This document shows positions 63,309-64,000 of a stretch of DNA of 64,000 nt, one piece after another. Source of the stretch: Pedobacter nanyangensis (GTDB lineage Bacteria > Bacteroidota > Bacteroidia > Sphingobacteriales > Sphingobacteriaceae); NCBI RefSeq assembly GCF_003313505.1, contig NZ_QMHO01000002.1, positions 129,976 to 193,975 of the forward strand, read 5' to 3'. Each line of letters begins with the position of its first letter. Positions within the stretch are counted from its first letter, which is position 1. The notes under the pieces were generated by a model. That model did not search any database. It worked only from the letters and a program-made list of their open reading frames with translations, and had not been told where the DNA came from. A program made the position numbers and the translations under genes.

Positions 63309-64000
63309 ATGACTGCAACTGAAATTTTAAAGAAATATTGGGGCTTTGATGTTTTTCGTCCATTGCAGGAAGAAATTATCCAATCAGTCATTAAAAAGCA
63401 AGATACTTTAGCCCTACTACCCACAGGAGGAGGAAAGTCAATTTGTTTTCAGGTGCCCGCAATGATGATGGAGGGCATTTGCATTGTGGTATCGCCTTTG
63501 GTAGCTTTAATGAAAGACCAAGTAGAAAACTTGAAGGCCAAGGGAATTGAAGCTATTGCCATTTATGCCGGAATGGGCAAACGGGAAATCGATATTTTGC
63601 TGGATAACTGCATTTATGGGAACATCAAGTTTTTGTATCTCTCTCCAGAACGTTTGCTATCGGAACTGGTGCGTGTACGTATCTCCTACATGAATGTAAA
63701 CCTGATCGCCATTGACGAAGCACACTGTATTTCGCAATGGGGTTATGATTTTCGCCCGCCTTATTTGAAAGTTAAGGAACTGCGGGAAATATTACCTGAT
63801 ACCCCTGTTTTGGCACTTACAGCTACTGCTACGCCAGAAGTAAAGACAGATATCATTGAAAAATTGGAGATGAAGGATGCACAGGTTTTTGTGAAGAGCT
63901 TCTCTCGTAAAAACCTCAGTTACGTAGTATTTAATTTAGATGATAAGCATAAGAAGCTGATAGAGATTTGCAAAAATGTTAAAGGTTGTGGCTTAATCTA
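63309..64000 (+). CDS. recQ: RecQ-family ATP-dependent DNA helicase (partial, 3' end outside window)
   Basis: The first 230 residues are present; the frame stays open to the window end. Motif 0 (FRPLQEEII, Gln20), Walker A (LLPTGGGKS, Lys43), VVSPLVALMKDQV, SPERLL, Walker B/DEAH (IAIDEAHCISQWGYDFRP) and ALTATATPEV are all readable. It is a 3'-to-5' helicase in recombination and repair. The C-terminal RQC/HRDC part cannot be judged. Confidence 0.95.
   Translation, partial: MTATEILKKYWGFDVFRPLQEEIIQSVIKKQDTLALLPTGGGKSICFQVPAMMMEGICIVVSPLVALMKDQVENLKAKGIEAIAIYAGMGKREIDILLDNCIYGNIKFLYLSPERLLSELVRVRISYMNVNLIAIDEAHCISQWGYDFRPPYLKVKELREILPDTPVLALTATATPEVKTDIIEKLEMKDAQVFVKSFSRKNLSYVVFNLDDKHKKLIEICKNVKGCGLI

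Noticed and set aside
63224-63424. 66-residue minus-strand frame at the recQ start
   Set aside because: Antisense to the recQ promoter and first codons, with no domain.

Overview
The window looks like a chromosomal segment of a Bacteroidota bacterium, most likely a Sphingobacteriaceae member close to Pedobacter (inference). Support: two proteins with type IX secretion C-terminal sorting domains, many outer-membrane barrels with N-terminal signal peptides, -7 boxes of the Bacteroidota type (TAnnTTTG), weak Shine-Dalgarno sequences, and intergenic palindromes with the core GTCATTGCGAGG...CGAAGCAATC. No phage, integrase, CRISPR array, tRNA or rRNA was seen.

Layout. 1-1024 is an array of eight ~128-bp palindromic units, itself built from two near-identical 514-bp blocks. 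1152-12760 is a long minus-strand run: dipeptidyl-peptidase IV-like S9 peptidase, LtaS-like phosphoglycerol transferase, a periplasmic DUF4412-like protein, enoyl-CoA hydratase, ComEC, an outer-membrane barrel with a ComEA-like helix-hairpin-helix region, a PorV/PorQ-like barrel, an L,D-transpeptidase and a MerR regulator. 12952-20308 (mostly plus) carries alaS, a small barrel protein, gatB, a TlpA-like thioredoxin lipoprotein and a PhoB-type response regulator. 20640-23663 is a compact TetR / SDR / hotdog thioesterase / FabF cluster with two matching palindromic operators. 24033-32127 (minus) has an OmpA-type protein, a three-gene glycerol-phosphate set (AraL-like HAD phosphatase, OPA antiporter, AraM-like glycerol-1-phosphate dehydrogenase), uridine kinase and a LysM protein. 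32294-34796 has dps and ubiD; 34858-37154 (minus) a FadL-like barrel and a Gly/Tyr-rich lipoprotein; 37260-47567 (plus) proS, a conserved hypothetical, a trans-sulfuration enzyme, a TIGR02757 protein, an AraC regulator and a 1.6-kaa surface protein. 47675-64000 has a GreA/Rnk-like factor, small proteins, a dolichol-phosphate-mannose-synthase-like GT2, a POT peptide transporter, pdxH, a YqgE protein, purE/purK, an HI0933-type flavoprotein, a Cys-rich T9SS cargo, a PD40-propeller/amidohydrolase and the start of a RecQ helicase that runs off the window.

Most of this is housekeeping and cell-envelope biology. The parts most worth following are the repeat array, the barrel/HHH/ComEC gene set (possible DNA-uptake module), the AraL-AraM-antiporter operon, the TetR-controlled fatty-acid cluster with its two operators, a terminator-like hairpin that contains the start codon of the LtaS-like gene, and a heptanucleotide repeat filling the purK-purE gap. 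Functions are assigned by reading motifs only; no database search was run.
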